This document shows, piece after piece, positions 1 through 8,826 of a stretch of 64,000 nt of DNA; within the stretch, counting starts at the first letter, position 1, and each line of letters begins with the position of its first letter. The stretch is from NCBI GenBank assembly GCA_040756375.1, contig JBFLZC010000006.1, forward strand, positions 173,016 to 237,015, in the 5' to 3' direction. The notes under the pieces are model-generated. The model did not search any database, was not told the DNA's origin, and saw only the letters and a list, made by a program, of their open reading frames with translations. The DNA comes from VGSG01 sp040756375 (GTDB lineage Bacteria; Desulfobacterota; Desulfomonilia; Desulfomonilales; Desulfomonilaceae). The position numbers and the translations under genes were made by a program.

Positions 1-385
1 AGAGTCCACTGTTACGGGCAGACGGTCTCGGAACGTTAGGACCCTAGGAATTGCGGCCTAGTGTTGTGTAAGGGCAGGTTTGAAACCTGCCCCTACAAGT
101 GCCCGGTGTGGTCAAAGCTTAGCGGAGGGAGCAGTTCCCGCACTGTGGCCCTTGTTGGGGCAAGATCTTGCCACGATTTTGGTCTCTTGCAGATTTTGGC
201 ACAGCTTTCAGAGACCGGCAGCTACTATTCTGAATGAAGACCGATGATGGGCCTCTGCTTGTTCCAGGCTATCCGCACTCCCACGGGTCTTGATTCCGCA
301 CTCTGTTGGTGCTAGATTTTTGTTATCAAAGCCCTTCCTTAGATCCCACGCGTAAGGATCTTTTTTTTCGGCTCAGGAGAAGCTC
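1..385. other. Upstream region of fdhA with two hairpins
   Basis: No gene is visible here. Two inverted repeats stand out: GGGCAGGTT-TGA-AACCTGCCC at 72-92 and the uninterrupted palindrome GGCAAGATCTTGCC at 159-172. Both look like dispersed intergenic repeats rather than operators, because neither sits against a recognisable promoter. I could not find a convincing sigma-70 or sigma-54 promoter for fdhA. A T-run at 361-368 lies just before its ribosome binding site (AGGAGAAG, 376-383). Confidence 0.5.
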
Positions 386-2449
386 ATGGATGTGAAATTC
401 GTCCGTACCACATGCCCCTATTGCGGCTGCGGTTGTGAAATGCTCTTGCAGGTGCTGGACGGGAAGGTGATCGGCACCATTCCTTCCAAAACTAATCCCA
501 TGAATCAGGGAAAGCTCTGCATCAAGGGTTGGAATGTCCACGAATTCGTCCACAGCCCCAGACGCTTGACCAGCCCTTTGATACGAAAAGACGGGAAGCT
601 CCAGGAAGCTTCGTGGGACGAAGCGCTGGAGTTTACGGCATCTCGCCTGAAAGAGATCAAGGAAACTCACGGCGGCGACAGCCTGGCATTCCTGACATCG
701 GCCAAGTGCACCAACGAAGAGAATTATCTGCTCCAGAAGTTTTGCCGGGTAGGATTCGGGACTAATAATATCGACCACTGCGCGCGTCTTTGACACTCCT
801 CTACGGTGGCAGGTCTTGCCACCGCATTCGGAAGTGGCGCAATGACCAACTCGATCGCGGAAATCGAAGACGCGGATTGCATCTTCATCATCGGGTCGAA
901 TACTACCGTTGCCCATCCATTGGTGGCGCACAGGGTGTATCGAGCCAAGGCCAAGGGCGCAAGAGTGGTTGTCGCAGATCCGCGGCGGATTCATATGGCT
1001 CTTGTTGCGGATCTGTACATGCAGCAGAAGCTGGGATCCGACGTGGCTCTGATCAACGGCATGATGCACGTGATCCTGGCGAACAACTGGCATAACAAGG
1101 CCTTTGTCGAAGAACGCACGGAAGCTTTCGACAAGTTGGAGGAACTGCTCAAGAACTATCCGCCGGAAAAGGTCTCTGAGATCTGCGGGATCCCGCCGGA
1201 AGACATCGTTAAGGCCGCGGACCTGTACGCGAGATCGGAGAAATCCACCATCCTCTACGCAATGGGAATTACGCAGCATTCTCACGGCGTAGACAATGTG
1301 AAGTCCCTGGCCAATCTCGCGATGCTCACCGGCCAGATCGGCCGACCGTCCACGGGCGTTAATCCGTTGCGGGGCCAGAACAACGTGCAGGGAGCGTGCG
1401 ACATGGGCGGCTTGCCCAACGTGTATCCTGCGTATCAGCCTGTGATCGATGAGAGTGTGAAAAAGAAGTTTGAAGATGCTTGGCAAGCCCAGCTCTCTCA
1501 AAAGGTGGGCTACACCATTATGGAAATGATGCACGGCCTTGAAGACGGTTCGGTCAAGGGCCTGGTCGTAATGGGAGAAAACCCGATCGGGAGCGACCCG
1601 GACACCAATCATGTGCGCCACGCGCTCCAATCGGCCGAATTCCTGATCGTAATGGACATCTTCCTGACCGACACTGCGGAGCTGGCACATGTGGTGCTCC
1701 CGGGCGCTTGTTTCGCGGAGAAGGACGGAACGTTCAGCAATACGGAACGGAGCGTACTCCGAGTGCGCAAAGCGGTCGATCCGCCGGGCGACGCAAAACC
1801 TGATTGGCAGATCATCTGCGAGCTTTCCACGAAATTCGGGTTCCCCATGGGCTATGGATCGCCTGAGGAGATCTTCCAGGAGATCGCGAAAGTCACGCCC
1901 AGTTACGCGGGCTTGAGCTATGAACGCCTGGAGAAGGGCGGCATCCCGTGGCCGTGCCCGTCAGCGGATCATCCGGGCACACCCGTCTTGCACAAGGAGC
2001 GATTCACTCGAGGCAAGGGTCTATTCCATGCGATCGAGTACAGACCGCCGGAAGAGCTGGTGGACGCGGATTACCCCTTCCAACTGACTACGGGCAGGTT
2101 TTTCCCGCATTACCACACGGGAACGATGACCCGGAACTCCCCCACGCTCGATCGGGAGATGCCTGAGGGCTATGTGGAGCTTCATCCGGATGACGCCCGT
2201 GAACTGGGGCTCAAGAACAACGATCAGGCCAAGATTGTGTCACGACGGGGCGAAGTGGTCAGCAAGGTGCTCCTCACCGACCTCGTGGAAAAGGGCACGA
2301 TCTTCATGAGCTTCCACTTTATGGAAGCAAACGCGAACGTGCTGACCAATCCTGCGCTCGATCCCATCTGCAAAATCCCTGAGTTCAAGGTGTGCGCGGT
2401 GCGGGTGGAGAACCTCCAAGCACCTGAAGCCGCTGCTGCGCAGGAATAG
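386..2449 (+). CDS. fdhA: Formate dehydrogenase alpha subunit, selenocysteine-containing (Sec136)
   Basis: Molybdenum/tungsten bis-pterin formate dehydrogenase catalytic subunit, which oxidises formate to CO2 or the reverse. The frame runs 687 residues if the in-frame TGA at 791-793 is read as selenocysteine. The flanking residues CARL-U-HSSTVAGLA match the active-site context of E. coli FdhF (Sec140-His141), here Sec136-His137. The N-terminus carries the [4Fe-4S] ligands C10, C13, C17 and C45, followed by Lys47, the position of the electron-relay lysine. The C-terminal part contains the molybdopterin-binding fold (TGRFFPHYHTGTMTRNSP). A bacterial SECIS hairpin follows the TGA immediately. 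Length is close to FdhF (715). No beta/gamma subunit, FdhD or hydrogenase gene adjoins it, so its electron partner is unknown. The start is an ATG with an AGGAGAAG Shine-Dalgarno. Confidence 0.95.
791..833 (+). promoter_or_regulatory. SECIS element of fdhA
   Basis: UGA at 791-793, ten bases of spacer, then a perfect 7-bp stem (CGGTGGC 804-810 with GCCACCG 818-824) capped by AGGTCTT. The AGGUCU apical loop on a GC-rich stem is the same as in the E. coli fdhF SECIS recognised by SelB. This shows that the stop is a selenocysteine codon and not a nonsense mutation. Confidence 0.93.
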
Positions 2450-2461
2450 GCGCAGATCAGC

Positions 2462-2504
2462 GATCCCGGGAACCCACTTTCTGTCAAAAGTGGATTCCCG
2501 GATC
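2462..2504. repeat. Imperfect hairpin after fdhA
   Basis: The stem pairs GATCCCGGGAACCCACTTT (2462-2480) with AAAGTGGATTCCCGGATC (2487-2504) around a 6-base loop, with small mismatches. It starts 13 bases after the fdhA stop. There is no T-tract, so it could be a processing or rho-assisted end, or a dispersed repeat. Confidence 0.55.
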
Positions 2505-2678
2505 TTCCCGCAGGACTCCTCACTCACCAACCCGTCGCAATTCTTTTTCTCCGCTTGCCCACAACCGTCGGACCGGATAGCCCACATCTGCAACGGATTT
2601 TGTTCTTGACTGGTTCCATGTCTCGCGGTACTCGGCAGGCTGCCGCGCATACCGTTGCGATCGGGGGAGCATAGCGCA

Positions 2679-3128
2679 ATGGCACGAGACAAGGCCAAGA
2701 TGGGAAAAATCAAGAAGACGAAGAAGGTCGAGGGACGCCCGAGTCGCGCGCAAGGATCTCCTGCCCGTCCTCGCGTTGAGCTTCAGTCTTCACCGTTCCC
2801 CAGGGTGAAGATGTCCAAGGTATTGATCGATTTTGCCGCGCCTTACTCGCGATTGGCGAAAGATGAAGAAGATTGGCAGGCGCTCTATTCAGCCGCAGTG
2901 GTGGCCTGGAACGCGGCTCTGCTTCTTGAGCGCGGGATGAAGCGAGAAGTCGACGACATGATTGAAAGGCCTCCCCACCACGTGCCTGACGAGGCCAAGT
3001 TTATCATTAAGGACCTGATCCGCCGGAAGGAGTTGCTGTTCGCAGACTGCAAGCGCTTTATCTATGCGCATCAGGTGACGATGACGAGACAGGGACCACA
3101 CCTGTTCGTGACATCCAGCCCGGATTAG
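2679..3128 (+). CDS. Hypothetical protein, basic N-terminus
   Basis: A 149-residue protein I do not recognise. The ATG at 2679 is chosen because GGGGGAG lies 9 bases upstream; an in-frame TTG at 2655 would overlap that site. The first 30 residues are very rich in Lys/Arg (MARDKAKMGKIKKTKKVEG) and probably disordered. Residues ~45-140 look like a compact, mostly helical domain (DEEDWQALYSAAVVAWNAALLLERG; DEAKFIIKDLIRRKELLFADCKRFI). It follows fdhA by about 230 bases with a hairpin between, so it is probably a separate unit. A nucleic-acid-binding role is possible from the charge but unproven. Confidence 0.6.
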   Translation: MARDKAKMGKIKKTKKVEGRPSRAQGSPARPRVELQSSPFPRVKMSKVLIDFAAPYSRLAKDEEDWQALYSAAVVAWNAALLLERGMKREVDDMIERPPHHVPDEAKFIIKDLIRRKELLFADCKRFIYAHQVTMTRQGPHLFVTSSPD

Positions 3129-3187
3129 CAGCTACGTGGCGAGCGTCCGACCGAGACCCACTCTCACCGACTTCCCTCATCAAACGG

Positions 3188-3231
3188 CAAAAAAACAGAA
3201 ACCGGAAGGCTTCCTGTGAAAGACTTCCGGT
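3188..3231 (-). terminator. Rho-independent terminator of the microprotein unit
   Basis: Read on the minus strand, ACCGGAAG (3231-3224) pairs with CTTCCGGT (3208-3201). The stem is followed by a T-rich tail (complement of the A-run at 3188-3196). It lies about 30 bases after the stop of the 28-residue ORF at 3260-3346. Confidence 0.75.
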
Positions 3232-3259
3232 CAGAGTTATCGTACCGATTGTGGGTCTA

Positions 3260-3346
3260 CTACTTGATACCTTTCCAGTCTCGCTTGTCGCCAAACGCGA
3301 GCCAGAGGATTGCTACCCCTATAGATATGAAGAAGAGTATCTCCAT
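3260..3346 (-). CDS. 28-residue single-pass membrane microprotein
   Basis: A very short ORF encoding MEILFFISIGVAILWLAFG followed by DKRDWKGIK, that is, one hydrophobic helix of about 18 residues and a short charged, basic tail. Support for it being real: a strong Shine-Dalgarno (GGAGGTGAGG) 5 bases before the ATG, a promoter with perfect -35 (3375-3403) and an intrinsic terminator (3188-3231), all on the same strand and correctly ordered. It lies downstream of the acyl-CoA ligase gene but is separated from it by a hairpin at 3416-3443, so it looks independently transcribed. I do not recognise a family. Small single-helix proteins of this kind often modulate a transporter or membrane enzyme; that is inference. 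Confidence 0.65.
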   Translation of the reverse strand: MEILFFISIGVAILWLAFGDKRDWKGIK

Positions 3347-3374
3347 ATTTCCCTCACCTCCAAAAATCCAGACT

Positions 3375-3403
3375 ATTTAATTGCAAGATGGTGCTTTTGT
3401 CAA
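3375..3403 (-). promoter_or_regulatory. Sigma-70-type promoter of the microprotein
   Basis: Minus strand: -35 TTGACA (3403-3398), 17-base spacer, -10 TTAAAT (3380-3375). The ORF start at 3346 gives a leader of roughly 20 bases that includes the Shine-Dalgarno. Confidence 0.6.
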
Positions 3404-3415
3404 TAGGGAAGTTCG

Positions 3416-3443
3416 GTAGGACCGGCAGGATGCCCGGTCCTAC
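3416..3443. repeat. 10-bp perfect stem-loop after the acyl-CoA ligase gene
   Basis: GTAGGACCGG (3416-3425) pairs perfectly with CCGGTCCTAC (3434-3443) around 8 bases. It lies between the end of the ligase gene at 3506 and the microprotein promoter, so it may end the large catabolic transcript. No clear T-tract follows. Confidence 0.55.
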
Positions 3444-3505
3444 TGACGGCAGCCTGTGGCTTTGCCGACAACTCCTCCTCGGGCTCCCGAAATTTGAACC
3501 TGTTC

Positions 3506-5068
3506 TTAGACTTTTCGTTCCCGATCTTGCCAGTATCGGGCGCGTATCTCTCGTTTGAGCACTTTGCCGTAGTTATTCTTGGGGAGCGCGTCCACAAAGT
3601 CCACTGATTTCGGTTTCTTGTACCCGGCAATGTGGTCCCTGCAAAAGTCAATGATCTCTTGTTCCGTCGCGGCCAACCCCACTTTGAGCACGCAGACGGC
3701 CTTGATTGCCTCTCCCCACTTGGGATCGGGAACGCCGACCACAGCCACCTCGCTGATACCGGGGTGTTGAATGATCACTTCTTCCACCTCGCGGGGGTAC
3801 ACGTTTTCCCCGCCGGTAATGATCATGTCCTTTGAACGATCCATGATGAAGACGTACCCCGCGTCATCCATGTGTCCCAGATCGCCTGTGTGCACCCAAC
3901 CGTTTCGGAGGGTCTCGGCAGTGGCCTGAGGATTGCGCCAGTACCCTTTCATTGCCAGGTCGGACCGAGTGACGATTTCTCCCATCTGGCCGCGTGGCGC
4001 CTCGTTGTCATTCTCGTCGAAGATCTTCACTTCCACGTCGGTGCGCGCGAACCCTGCGGAGCCGAGTCGTTTCATCTGTTCAGGAGCGCCGTCGAGCACG
4101 TGATCCCGATGAGGCAGGTAGGTGATGGTCATGGGTGATTCAGCCTGGCCGTAGAGTTGCACGAGACAAGGGCCGAGTTTTCGCAGGGCTTCCTTTGAAT
4201 CTTCGACCAGCATGGGGCCGCCGCCGTACACTAACGACTTGAGCGAGCTGTGATCGTACCGACCAAGCGCGGGACTGTCGACCAGGAGCTTCACCATGGT
4301 CGGGGCCGCGAACATATTGGTGATTCGGTATTCTTGGATAGTCCTAAAGACCTGTTCGGCATCGAAGGATTTGGATTCCAGGATGATGTTGGCAGCCGCC
4401 TTGCCCACGTTGGGCAGCGCGTAACAACCGCTCCCATGAGAGAGCGGCGCGGCGTGCAGGATAGCATCCTGCGGACCAAAACCAGGGCAAATGTCCGCAT
4501 AGAAGTTCATGCTCATGGCAAGAAGGTTCCGATGGGTCAGCATGGCTCCTTTTGGCAGGCCCGTAGTTCCGGATGTGTAAAACAGCCACGCAAGGTCATC
4601 CGGCTGCACCCGAGCGTCATCCCAAGAATCCGAAGCCGGAGCGAGCAGATCCTCGAATAGAAGCACGTCTCCTTGAGGATCTGCCAGCGTTATCAGATGC
4701 CTCGCTCCTGGGATCTTGTCCCGGACGCTGAGGATTCCCTGATTGAATTCGGACGAAAAGATCACTGCCTTGGATTCCGAGTGATCGATGATGAATGCGT
4801 ATTCTTCCGGGTGCAGGCGGAAATTGATGGGCACCGCGCCGCAACCGGCCTTGAAGCATCCGAACATCGATTCGAGCATTTCGGGGTAGTTGTACTGCAG
4901 GAGAGCCACGTTATCTCCTTGCTGCACACCGAGGTTCCTAAGCGCGTTGGCAAGCTTGTTTGCTCGAGCATTGAACTGCGCGTACGTAAATCGACGTTTT
5001 CCGTGCACTATCGCAAGGTTATCCGGAAAGGTTTGAGCTGATTTGGTCAACAAGGTCCCGATGTTCAT
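3506..5068 (-). CDS. AMP-forming acyl-CoA synthetase (fatty-acid CoA ligase family)
   Basis: A 520-residue ANL-superfamily enzyme that activates a carboxylic acid to acyl-AMP and then acyl-CoA in the cytoplasm. Visible motifs are the P-loop-like YTSGTTGLPKG (around residue 165), the adenylate-binding YGQAESP, the hinge region GWVHTGDLGHMDDAGYVFIMDR and a C-terminal PKNNYGKVLKREIR with the catalytic lysine. The start at 5068 is preferred over an upstream in-frame codon because GGAGGTGGCT directly precedes it. It is the last gene of the Liv/SDR island on this strand, which suggests it activates the imported substrate or its breakdown product. Chain length and substrate cannot be read from the sequence. 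Confidence 0.88.
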   Translation of the reverse strand: MNIGTLLTKSAQTFPDNLAIVHGKRRFTYAQFNARANKLANALRNLGVQQGDNVALLQYNYPEMLESMFGCFKAGCGAVPINFRLHPEEYAFIIDHSESKAVIFSSEFNQGILSVRDKIPGARHLITLADPQGDVLLFEDLLAPASDSWDDARVQPDDLAWLFYTSGTTGLPKGAMLTHRNLLAMSMNFYADICPGFGPQDAILHAAPLSHGSGCYALPNVGKAAANIILESKSFDAEQVFRTIQEYRITNMFAAPTMVKLLVDSPALGRYDHSSLKSLVYGGGPMLVEDSKEALRKLGPCLVQLYGQAESPMTITYLPHRDHVLDGAPEQMKRLGSAGFARTDVEVKIFDENDNEAPRGQMGEIVTRSDLAMKGYWRNPQATAETLRNGWVHTGDLGHMDDAGYVFIMDRSKDMIITGGENVYPREVEEVIIQHPGISEVAVVGVPDPKWGEAIKAVCVLKVGLAATEQEIIDFCRDHIAGYKKPKSVDFVDALPKNNYGKVLKREIRARYWQDRERKV

Positions 5069-5090
5069 AGCCACCTCCAACTCTGTGAGG

Positions 5091-5157
5091 GCCTGGGATC
5101 TCCTTCACTTCGGACGACGAAAGTTCGTCGAACCTTCGTTCAGGAGGTCCCAGCCCC
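5091..5157. repeat. Imperfect inverted repeat with inner hairpin
   Basis: GGCCTGGGATCTCC on the left pairs imperfectly with GGAGGTCCCAGCC on the right. Inside lies a second hairpin, CGACGAA-AG-TTCGTCG. It sits between the FabG-like SDR and acyl-CoA ligase genes and may act as an RNA processing or stabilising structure in the polycistronic message. Confidence 0.45.
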
Positions 5158-5284
5158 TGTGTAGCTCATCTTCTCCGTTTGAAAGGGCATTGTAATGGCT
5201 TGTTGGCTGCGAACCTCAATGCGAAAACCGACATCTGTTTTGCAGTGAGCTAACGCTCGCCAGGTGGCGTTTTTTGAAAGGGGT

Positions 5285-5324
5285 GCGGGGAAAACTTTTT
5301 TGTAATCAAAAAAGTTTTCCCCGC
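5285..5324. repeat. 18-bp perfect stem-loop
   Basis: GCGGGGAAAACTTTTTTG (5285-5302) and its exact complement (5307-5324) flank the loop TAAT. It begins 23 bases after the stop of the SDR gene at 5347 (minus strand). The T-rich half makes it able to act as a bidirectional terminator or attenuator inside the island; it also looks like a dispersed repeat. Confidence 0.6.
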
Positions 5325-5346
5325 CCATTTTCAAAAGTTTCGGCCT

Positions 5347-6126
5347 CTACGCCATGACCCAGCCGCCGTCGACGTTAAGGACTTGGCCGGTGATGTAGTC
5401 CGACGCGCATGATGCTAGGAAGAGGATTGCTTCCGCCATATCGTATGGGCTTCCCATTCTGGCTATGGGGAGAGCCTGCACACCGTAGTCGTACCCGCGG
5501 GTCATCTCGGTCTGGCATGCACCGGGGGCAATGCTGTTCACGTAGATCCCATCCTTTGCCACGTCTTTAGCGATCCAACGAGTCAAGGCGATTACACCGC
5601 CTTTCGCTGCGGCGTACGCCGGACCCGATCGTCCTTTGACCTTTTCGGGATCGTCTTGAGGCTTTGATACCGCGCCTCCGATGATGCCGGATATGGAGCT
5701 CACGTTGACGATCTTGCCGTACCCTCGCTCCTTCATGTGTGGATACACAGCTTGGATGCAGAGGAAGGTTCCCTTCAGGTCGATTGACATGACCCGATCC
5801 CAGATGCCTTCGCTCGTGGTCGTGAGCCCTTCCCTTTGAACAACCCCGGCACTGTTTACCAGGATGTCTATGTGTCCTAGATTATCTATCGCCTCGGCCG
5901 CCATTCTCTGTACGTCCGCGGCATTGGACACGTCGACCTTGATCTTCACGGCCTTGCGCCCGAGCGCCTCCACCTGTCGTGCAGTTTCGTCCGCGGGCAG
6001 CAGGTCTGCAAGCGCCACGTCGGCCCCTTCTCTAGCCAGAACCAGGGCTGCCGCGGCCCCGATACCTCGGCTCGATCCTGTGACTATGGCTTTGCGACCG
6101 CTCAGATCGATTGGTTGGCTAACCAT
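5347..6126 (-). CDS. Short-chain dehydrogenase/reductase, FabG-like
   Basis: A 259-residue classical SDR, an NAD(P)-dependent oxidoreductase acting on a hydroxyl or keto group. Residues 11-22 hold the cofactor motif TGSSRGIG, followed by NSAGV, the catalytic Ser in NVSSISG and Tyr/Lys in YAAAK. The stretch between the catalytic Ser and Tyr contains an extra segment (GGAVSKPQDDPEKVKGRSGP) longer than in FabG, which may form a substrate lid. The start at 6126 is supported by GGAGGAGG; a longer reading upstream is Arg-rich and lacks a Shine-Dalgarno. Position downstream of livF and upstream of the CoA ligase suggests a beta-oxidation-like or alcohol-oxidation step for the imported compound. Confidence 0.85.
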   Translation of the reverse strand: MVSQPIDLSGRKAIVTGSSRGIGAAAALVLAREGADVALADLLPADETARQVEALGRKAVKIKVDVSNAADVQRMAAEAIDNLGHIDILVNSAGVVQREGLTTTSEGIWDRVMSIDLKGTFLCIQAVYPHMKERGYGKIVNVSSISGIIGGAVSKPQDDPEKVKGRSGPAYAAAKGGVIALTRWIAKDVAKDGIYVNSIAPGACQTEMTRGYDYGVQALPIARMGSPYDMAEAILFLASCASDYITGQVLNVDGGWVMA

Positions 6127-6342
6127 TGCCTCCTCCGTTCGGTGGGATGGTTGAAGAGTGTTGCCTCTTCTCCGCCGCGACAATTCTTGGCAAGTCAGTA
6201 TATTCTTAGGTCAGGCGCGGGATTGATGCGGCGGGAAAACAGGTGACCGTGTTCTTTCCGCGCCTTTGCTTAGTAAGGCGAGAAGGGATGTGAAAACTCT
6301 GTCAGCGCGCGCTTTGGATGCCTCTACGCTCAGCACCTGCTT

Positions 6343-7047
6343 CTAGACAGCGAGGTATCGTTTCTTCACTTCGTCGTCTTTTTCCAGGTCCGCGATGCTG
6401 CCTTGGTACTTGATGTGTCCGCTGTCCACGATGTAGGCGCGGTCGGCATGTTTCAGGGAGAATTTGACGTTCTGCTCGGAGAGGAGGATCGTGATGCCCT
6501 CCTTCTTCAGCACCTCAATGAAGTTTCCGAGATCCCGCACGATGATGGGCGCGAGACCCTCAGAGGGCTCGTCGAGCAGCAGGAGTGCCGGATCGCCCAT
6601 GAGCGTCCTGGCAATGGTGAGCATTTGCTGCTCGCCGCCGCTCAGGAATCCGCCTCGTCGGTTTGCCAACTCCTTGAGTCTGGGGAAATGGCTATATACT
6701 CGTTCGTACGTCCACTTCACGCTCTTGTCGTTTCCGCGCGTACGACCGACATCGAGATTCGCTTTTACACTCAGATCAGGAAAGATGCGCCGATCTTCAG
6801 GCACGAACCCCAGACCCAGACGAGCTACCCTGTACGGAACCATGCCCGTGATATCTTTCCCCTCGAATTTGACGGTACCGGTCTTGGGAGGGGTCAGCCC
6901 CATGATGCTGCGCATGGTGGTGGTCTTGCCCGCGCCGTTCCTGCCGAGGAGCACCACTGCCTGCCCCTTGTCCACCTCCAGGGAGACGTCGAACAGGATA
7001 TGGCTCAATCCGTAGAATGTGTTAATTGCCTGCACTTCAAGCTGCAT
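6343..7047 (-). CDS. livF: ABC transporter ATP-binding protein LivF
   Basis: A 234-residue ATPase of the branched-chain amino acid (HAAT) family. It carries Walker A GRNGAGKTT, the LSGGEQQ signature (FLSGGEQQMLTIARTLM), Walker B LLLLDEPSEGLAP and the switch His region. The ATG at 7047 lies 2 bases after the livG stop, implying translational coupling. It works with LivG as the cytoplasmic ATPase pair of the LivHM permease. Confidence 0.93.
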   Translation of the reverse strand: MQLEVQAINTFYGLSHILFDVSLEVDKGQAVVLLGRNGAGKTTTMRSIMGLTPPKTGTVKFEGKDITGMVPYRVARLGLGFVPEDRRIFPDLSVKANLDVGRTRGNDKSVKWTYERVYSHFPRLKELANRRGGFLSGGEQQMLTIARTLMGDPALLLLDEPSEGLAPIIVRDLGNFIEVLKKEGITILLSEQNVKFSLKHADRAYIVDSGHIKYQGSIADLEKDDEVKKRYLAV

Positions 7048-7049
7048 GG

Positions 7050-7805
7050 TCAAACCTCTTCGCCGAGGTATGCTTCGATGACTTGTTCGTTGGAGGATAT
7101 CTCCGCGGGAGTGCCTTCGGCCAGAAGGGTTCGATAACAGAGCACCCGCACCTTCTGGGAGATCTTGAACACGATGTCCATGTCATGCTCGATGAAAAGC
7201 ATGGTGATTTTGAGATCTTCCCATAATCGCTGAACAAGTTCGACGGTCTGCCAGCGTTCTTCAGGGCTCATTCCCGCAGTAGGTTCGTCCAACAGGAGGA
7301 GTTGCGGTTCCAATGCCAGGGCGACTGCAATATCAAGCCGTTTCTGGTTTCCATGGGCCAGGGTGCCGCTCTGTCGGTGCGCCACATCCGCGAGGCCCAC
7401 GCTTTCCAGGATCTCGTAAGATCGCTCGTGCGCCGATTTGAGTTTCGCGGAGGGAGTCACTACGTTGAGATTTCCCCCATTCTTGGTGATCACGGTGGAC
7501 AGAAGGTTTTCCAGCACACTCATCCGCGGGAATATGTTGGTGCGCTGAAACGCACGGGCGATCCCGAGCCTGACAATATCATAGGGTTGCCGACCCGCGA
7601 TGTTCTTGCCCATAAAGAGGACCCGCCCGCTATCCGGCACATGATAGCCGGTCATCAGGTTGAAAAGGGTCGTCTTGCCCGCTCCGTTGGGCCCGATGAT
7701 GGAACTGAGCTCGCCCTTGTCCACCGAGAAACTGATATTGTTGAAGACCTGGCTGCCTTCAAATGATTTCGACAAGCCCTCGATTTGTAAGACGTGATCT
7801 GCCAT
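7050..7805 (-). CDS. livG: ABC transporter ATP-binding protein LivG
   Basis: A 251-residue HAAT-family ATPase: Walker A GPNGAGKTT, signature-region LAHGNQKRLDIAVALA (the degenerate LSGGQ typical of LivG), Walker B LLLLDEPTAGMSPEE and the C-terminal ISQKVRVLCYRTLLAEGTPAEI extension of this subfamily. It pairs with LivF. The genes follow the order K-H-M-G-F on the minus strand. Confidence 0.93.
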   Translation of the reverse strand: MADHVLQIEGLSKSFEGSQVFNNISFSVDKGELSSIIGPNGAGKTTLFNLMTGYHVPDSGRVLFMGKNIAGRQPYDIVRLGIARAFQRTNIFPRMSVLENLLSTVITKNGGNLNVVTPSAKLKSAHERSYEILESVGLADVAHRQSGTLAHGNQKRLDIAVALALEPQLLLLDEPTAGMSPEERWQTVELVQRLWEDLKITMLFIEHDMDIVFKISQKVRVLCYRTLLAEGTPAEISSNEQVIEAYLGEEV

Positions 7806-7836
7806 GTCACCGCCCGCTGTCTCGGATGCCGTTAGC

Positions 7837-8817
7837 CTAGGTTTCTGACTTGCCTGTAAGCCGCTGATACAATCCCACTAGACCGCCAGGAGCAAAGAGC
7901 ACCACCGCGAGGAGTATCAGCCCCAAGAAGATCGCCCACGTCTCCACAAGGCTCGGGTGAGCCTGCTGCACGATAATCTTTAGGAATATCAGAACAGTGG
8001 AACCGATCGCCGGCCCCACCAATGAGTACATCCCGCCAACGAGGCTCGCCAGGATAGGTTCCGCGGACTTGCTCCAGTGGAGAAATTCCGTCTGTGCGAA
8101 CCGGTTGAGCTCGCATAGTAACCCGCCTGCAAGGCCCGCGAACGCACCGGCTAAGATGAAATTATACCACTGGAACCGGCGTACATTGACTCCAATGAAT
8201 TTGGCCCGTTCCATGTTCTCCCGGATCGTGCGAATGGTAAGTCCGAATGAGGAATTCACGATCATTCGCATGGCGAGAAAACAAATCAGGAAGAGTACCA
8301 GGCACAAGAAGTAATACGCAATGGGAGTCAGGATCTCAGGCTTGGGGATTCCATGAATGCCGTCATCGCCCCCCGTAAACGTGTACCACTGGAAAACAAC
8401 CATATAGAGGAGCTGGCCGAACGCGAGGGTGAGAATAGCAAAATAAAGCCCGATCAGCCGGACGCAGAACCATCCGATGATCGCAGCCGCGATGGCAGCA
8501 GTCACCGGCGCGAGCGCCAGGGCAAGCCACAACGGCGCGCCGGCCTTCTTCATCAGCAAGGCGACGGTGTACGCGCCCACTCCGAAAAAGGCCGCGTGGC
8601 CGAAACTCACCATGCCCCCATAGCCCAGAATAAGATTCAAGCTCATGGCAAACAGCGCCATAATCAGCATTTCGGTGGTTACCCAGATCCAATACTCGCC
8701 CGTTCTCCCCAGTTGGCTGAGGATCAAGGGGAGTGCAAACAGAGCCACGACCACCACGGCTCCAACAAGCCACCCGGCAGTTCCGGATGGCGCTTCAGTA
8801 TTCCGCGCGTTTCCCAT
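7837..8817 (-). CDS. livM: Branched-chain amino acid-type ABC permease LivM
   Basis: A 326-residue inner-membrane permease with about nine hydrophobic segments. The LivM signature LILGYGGMVSFGHAAFFGVGAYT is present near residue 62, and VGGMYSLVGPAIGSTVLIFL near the C-terminus contacts the ATPase. It starts 9 bases after livH. The substrate class (amino acid, short-chain amide, aromatic or carboxylic acid) cannot be read from the permease alone. Confidence 0.92.
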   Translation of the reverse strand: MGNARNTEAPSGTAGWLVGAVVVVALFALPLILSQLGRTGEYWIWVTTEMLIMALFAMSLNLILGYGGMVSFGHAAFFGVGAYTVALLMKKAGAPLWLALALAPVTAAIAAAIIGWFCVRLIGLYFAILTLAFGQLLYMVVFQWYTFTGGDDGIHGIPKPEILTPIAYYFLCLVLFLICFLAMRMIVNSSFGLTIRTIRENMERAKFIGVNVRRFQWYNFILAGAFAGLAGGLLCELNRFAQTEFLHWSKSAEPILASLVGGMYSLVGPAIGSTVLIFLKIIVQQAHPSLVETWAIFLGLILLAVVLFAPGGLVGLYQRLTGKSET

Positions 8818-8826
8818 TGTGCACCA

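Noticed and set aside
326..1690. 454-codon open frame on the minus strand
   Set aside because: Antisense shadow of fdhA: no ribosome site, no recognisable motif, and biased composition typical of an antisense frame.
386..2449. Formate dehydrogenase as a pseudogene split by a stop codon
   Set aside because: The stop is UGA at the known Sec position, followed by an fdhF-like SECIS hairpin, and the frame is intact on both sides.
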